Assembly: GCA_964541215.1 (NCBI GenBank)
Contig: CAZIPP010000024.1
Coordinates: 1 to 15,652, forward strand
Origin: SIG469 sp964541215
GTDB lineage: Bacteria; Bacillota; Clostridia; Oscillospirales; Oscillospiraceae
DNA length: 15,652 nucleotides
Direction: 5' to 3'
Both the position numbers and the translations under genes were made by a program. The notes under the pieces were generated by a model, which was given only the letters and a program-made list of their open reading frames with translations, ran no database searches and was not told the DNA's origin. Positions 13,942 through 15,652 of the stretch are shown in pieces. Within the stretch, counting starts at the first letter, position 1. Every line of letters starts with the position of its first letter.

Positions 13942-14070
13942 ATACAGAAGTATCGTGTAAGCAAAGATGACACATCTGATTTTGGCATTGAGATCGCCAA
14001 CGAAAGTCGGCATTTCACCGATGGTAAAACCGTCCAAAACTCAGGTAGAAAATTATCGGAGTTGTAGCCT

Positions 14071-14694
14071 GTGAAAATACTTGTTGTTTCTGATATAGAA
14101 AGCAAATATATCTGGGACCATTTCGATCCGGAGCGGTTTAAAGACATTGAACTTATAATCTCCTGTGGTGACCTGAACGCGAAATACCTTTCTTTTCTGG
14201 TCACCATGATACCTGCACCGCTTTACTATGTCCATGGCAACCACGACAAGGGATACGAAAAATCCCCCCCATACGGCTGCGTGTGTATAGATGGAAAGCT
14301 GGTTGAGTATAAGGGTATCCGTATACTTGGCTTCGGTGGGTGTCTGAGCCCCAGAAAAGCAATGCATGAATACAGTGAAAAGCAGATGTGGCACAAGGTG
14401 AATAAAATGAAGCTGCCTCTGCATTTCAGCAAAGGGTTTGATATCCTTGTTACTCATGCACCGGCTGTTGGATTGGGAGACGGCGACGATCAGTTCCATA
14501 AGGGATTTGAATCCTATCGTTGGCTGTTAGACACCTATAAACCCAAGGTGCATTTTTACGGTCACCGTCATATTGGCGGTTCCATGTATGATAAAAAGGC
14601 TATATACCCCTATAACGAGACTATGATGATCAATGCCTGCGGATACAAGATCATAGAGTACGATGAAAACATTCGGCCATGGAGACCGGAATGA
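14071..14694 (+). CDS. Calcineurin-like metallophosphoesterase
   Basis: Predicted two-metal phosphoesterase, cytoplasmic, 207 aa. Metal motifs in order: SDIE with Asp8; CGDL with Asp34; GNHD with Asn57 and His58; THAP with His129; GHRH with His165 and His167. The first motif is normally D-x-H but reads D-x-E (Glu10, codon GAA), so one ligand is changed while the rest are intact. The start is GTG at 14071, with CGGAG 9 nt upstream; MKILVVSD is the natural N-terminus of this fold. Substrate unknown; relatives act on nucleotides, phosphodiesters or phosphoproteins. Followed after 19 nt by the hydrolase-like gene, with a common terminator. Confidence 0.9.
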   Translation: MKILVVSDIESKYIWDHFDPERFKDIELIISCGDLNAKYLSFLVTMIPAPLYYVHGNHDKGYEKSPPYGCVCIDGKLVEYKGIRILGFGGCLSPRKAMHEYSEKQMWHKVNKMKLPLHFSKGFDILVTHAPAVGLGDGDDQFHKGFESYRWLLDTYKPKVHFYGHRHIGGSMYDKKAIYPYNETMMINACGYKIIEYDENIRPWRPE

Positions 14695-14713
14695 GCAAGA
14701 GAAGGAAATTGAA

Positions 14714-15613
14714 ATGACACAGTCAGAAGTGTTGAATACAGCCCTCCAATATCTTGTGGATCAGGGAGCTGCGGAAGCTTATTCATATCTGAAATATAAT
14801 TTTGGAAACTGTGACGAGCCATATTGTGCGCAGATCTATGGACTTAGATGCAGTTTGGCAGTCCGGTGCGGATCAATAGATGAAGCCCTTGAGATAATGT
14901 ATGAAGCCGTTATCGACAAAGAGCTGTGGTTCAGACCGGAATTTTTCGACGATGAGGTCCTTCAGCCCATCTGGAAAACCGAGGTATATAAGCAATGCCG
15001 CCAGAGGTCTGACCGCCTGTATACCGAAGCAAGGCAGAAAGCGAAAACCTTCTGCACATGGGACAGAGTCAGGGCAAACAGAATAATGATAGCCCTTCAC
15101 GGCAACGGTCAGAATATTGAGGATTCCAAAAAAGTTTGGCAGTTTGCCGAAGAGCTGGATTGGCAGACCGAATATATCCAAAGCAAGGAACTGGACAGCG
15201 TGGGCAAATACCGCTGGGAAGACAACAGCGCTGCCCCATATCAGCTGGAAGCTATCTGCGGAAATATCGGCTGGCACGACTATGATGAACGTGCTCTGGT
15301 GGGATATTCCACAGGCTGCAACGTGATACTGCGAGCTCTCAACGGTGGTATGCTTGAGTGCGAAAAGGTAATTTTTGTTTCGCCTTACATACCTGTGATG
15401 GATACTCATGCGGAAAGCATTTATAAAGTACTTCTTTCTTCCGGCTCAGAACTGACGGTTTTCTGCTGCAAGGGAGATGAAGTCAGCTGCGAATATGCGT
15501 CGCGGCTGGTGAATGGAGCAATTGAAAAGGGCATACCTGCCAAGCTTATCGAAGCCGAAGGCTGTGGCGTGCCAACGAGTTTTTCTGCTTTGGCAGAACC
15601 ATATCTTGTATAA
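14714..15613 (+). CDS. Alpha/beta-hydrolase-like protein with N-terminal helical domain
   Basis: 299 aa. The first about 110 residues are helical with a TPR-like look (ALEIMYEAVIDKELWF). A hydrolase fold follows: oxyanion-type HGNGQN near 129-134, nucleophile elbow GYSTG with Ser199, and a candidate acid Asp255 in CKGDE. The expected catalytic His near the C-terminus is missing: the segment where it would lie reads EGCGVPTSFSA, and no His occurs after the candidate Asp. It may be inactive, binding-only, or use another residue. The frame opens at 14663 inside the upstream gene, but the ATG at 14714 is preceded by AAGGA at good spacing. Probably cotranscribed with the metallophosphoesterase. 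Confidence 0.75.
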   Translation: MTQSEVLNTALQYLVDQGAAEAYSYLKYNFGNCDEPYCAQIYGLRCSLAVRCGSIDEALEIMYEAVIDKELWFRPEFFDDEVLQPIWKTEVYKQCRQRSDRLYTEARQKAKTFCTWDRVRANRIMIALHGNGQNIEDSKKVWQFAEELDWQTEYIQSKELDSVGKYRWEDNSAAPYQLEAICGNIGWHDYDERALVGYSTGCNVILRALNGGMLECEKVIFVSPYIPVMDTHAESIYKVLLSSGSELTVFCCKGDEVSCEYASRLVNGAIEKGIPAKLIEAEGCGVPTSFSALAEPYLV

Positions 15614-15616
15614 ACT

Positions 15617-15652
15617 AAGGACGCAAAGCGTTGATGCGCTTTGCGTCCTTTT
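15617..15652 (+). terminator. Terminator of the metallophosphoesterase-hydrolase operon
   Basis: Perfect 14-bp stem AAGGACGCAAAGCG / CGCTTTGCGTCCTT with a 6-nt loop, beginning 4 nt after the hydrolase stop codon. It is followed by T residues up to the end of the window. The full length of the T-tract cannot be seen. Confidence 0.88.

Noticed and set aside
14663..14713. Upstream ATG at 14663 for the hydrolase-like gene
   Set aside because: It lies inside the metallophosphoesterase gene without a ribosome site, while ATG 14714 has AAGGA upstream.

Overview
The window looks like chromosomal DNA of a low-to-moderate GC, endospore-lineage Clostridia member, most likely Ruminococcaceae/Oscillospiraceae. 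The basis is the spoIVB-spo0A gene pair, clear Gram-positive ribosome binding sites, consensus sigma-A type promoters and the types of genes present. Genus is inferred, not proven. No tRNA, rRNA, CRISPR array, insertion sequence or phage gene was seen. One run of 100 N (13580-13679) is an assembly gap inside a repeat-rich gene.

Layout, left to right. (1) 1-142: three successive hairpins ending a leftward operon. (2) 143-2378, minus strand: an OmpR-type response regulator followed 4 nt later by its HAMP/HisKA sensor kinase. (3) 2580-5282, minus: a FadH-type flavin/iron-sulfur oxidoreductase, preceded upstream by a HAD-family phosphatase. (4) 5283-5563: a dense regulatory region with a consensus promoter, three copies of a WACAC-N5-GTGTT operator-like motif arranged as a nested dyad, a sigma-G-like promoter and a possible 50-codon small ORF. 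(5) 5564-7460, plus: spoIVB and spo0A, the classical sporulation pair. (6) 7461-8165, minus: a cysteine-motif protein of unknown function (probably DUF6062) abutting spo0A tail to tail with no spacer. (7) 8258-9831, plus: an OGG1-type 8-oxoguanine DNA glycosylase overlapping an acyl-ACP thioesterase by 4 nt. (8) 9949-13327, plus: guaB (IMP dehydrogenase) and a YdiF/Uup-like ABC-F ATPase, closed by a strong terminator. (9) 13379-13832, minus: a small protein very rich in cysteine, interrupted by the assembly gap. (10) 14071-15613, plus: a metallophosphoesterase and an alpha/beta-hydrolase-like protein, closed by a strong terminator.

The most notable points are these. Spo0A has an intact DNA-binding domain, but its receiver carries Glu where the phospho-accepting Asp should be, plus a Cys in the acidic pocket. 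This suggests a sporulation regulator no longer run by a normal phosphorelay. The Cys-rich gene can be rejoined in one frame by overlapping an 18-bp sequence present on both sides of the N-run. Its promoter and the divergent metallophosphoesterase promoter both carry the same palindrome. The spoIVB upstream region has an unusual nested operator array, and the spoIVB start codon is not the one best placed for its ribosome binding site. The last gene appears to lack the catalytic histidine of an alpha/beta hydrolase.
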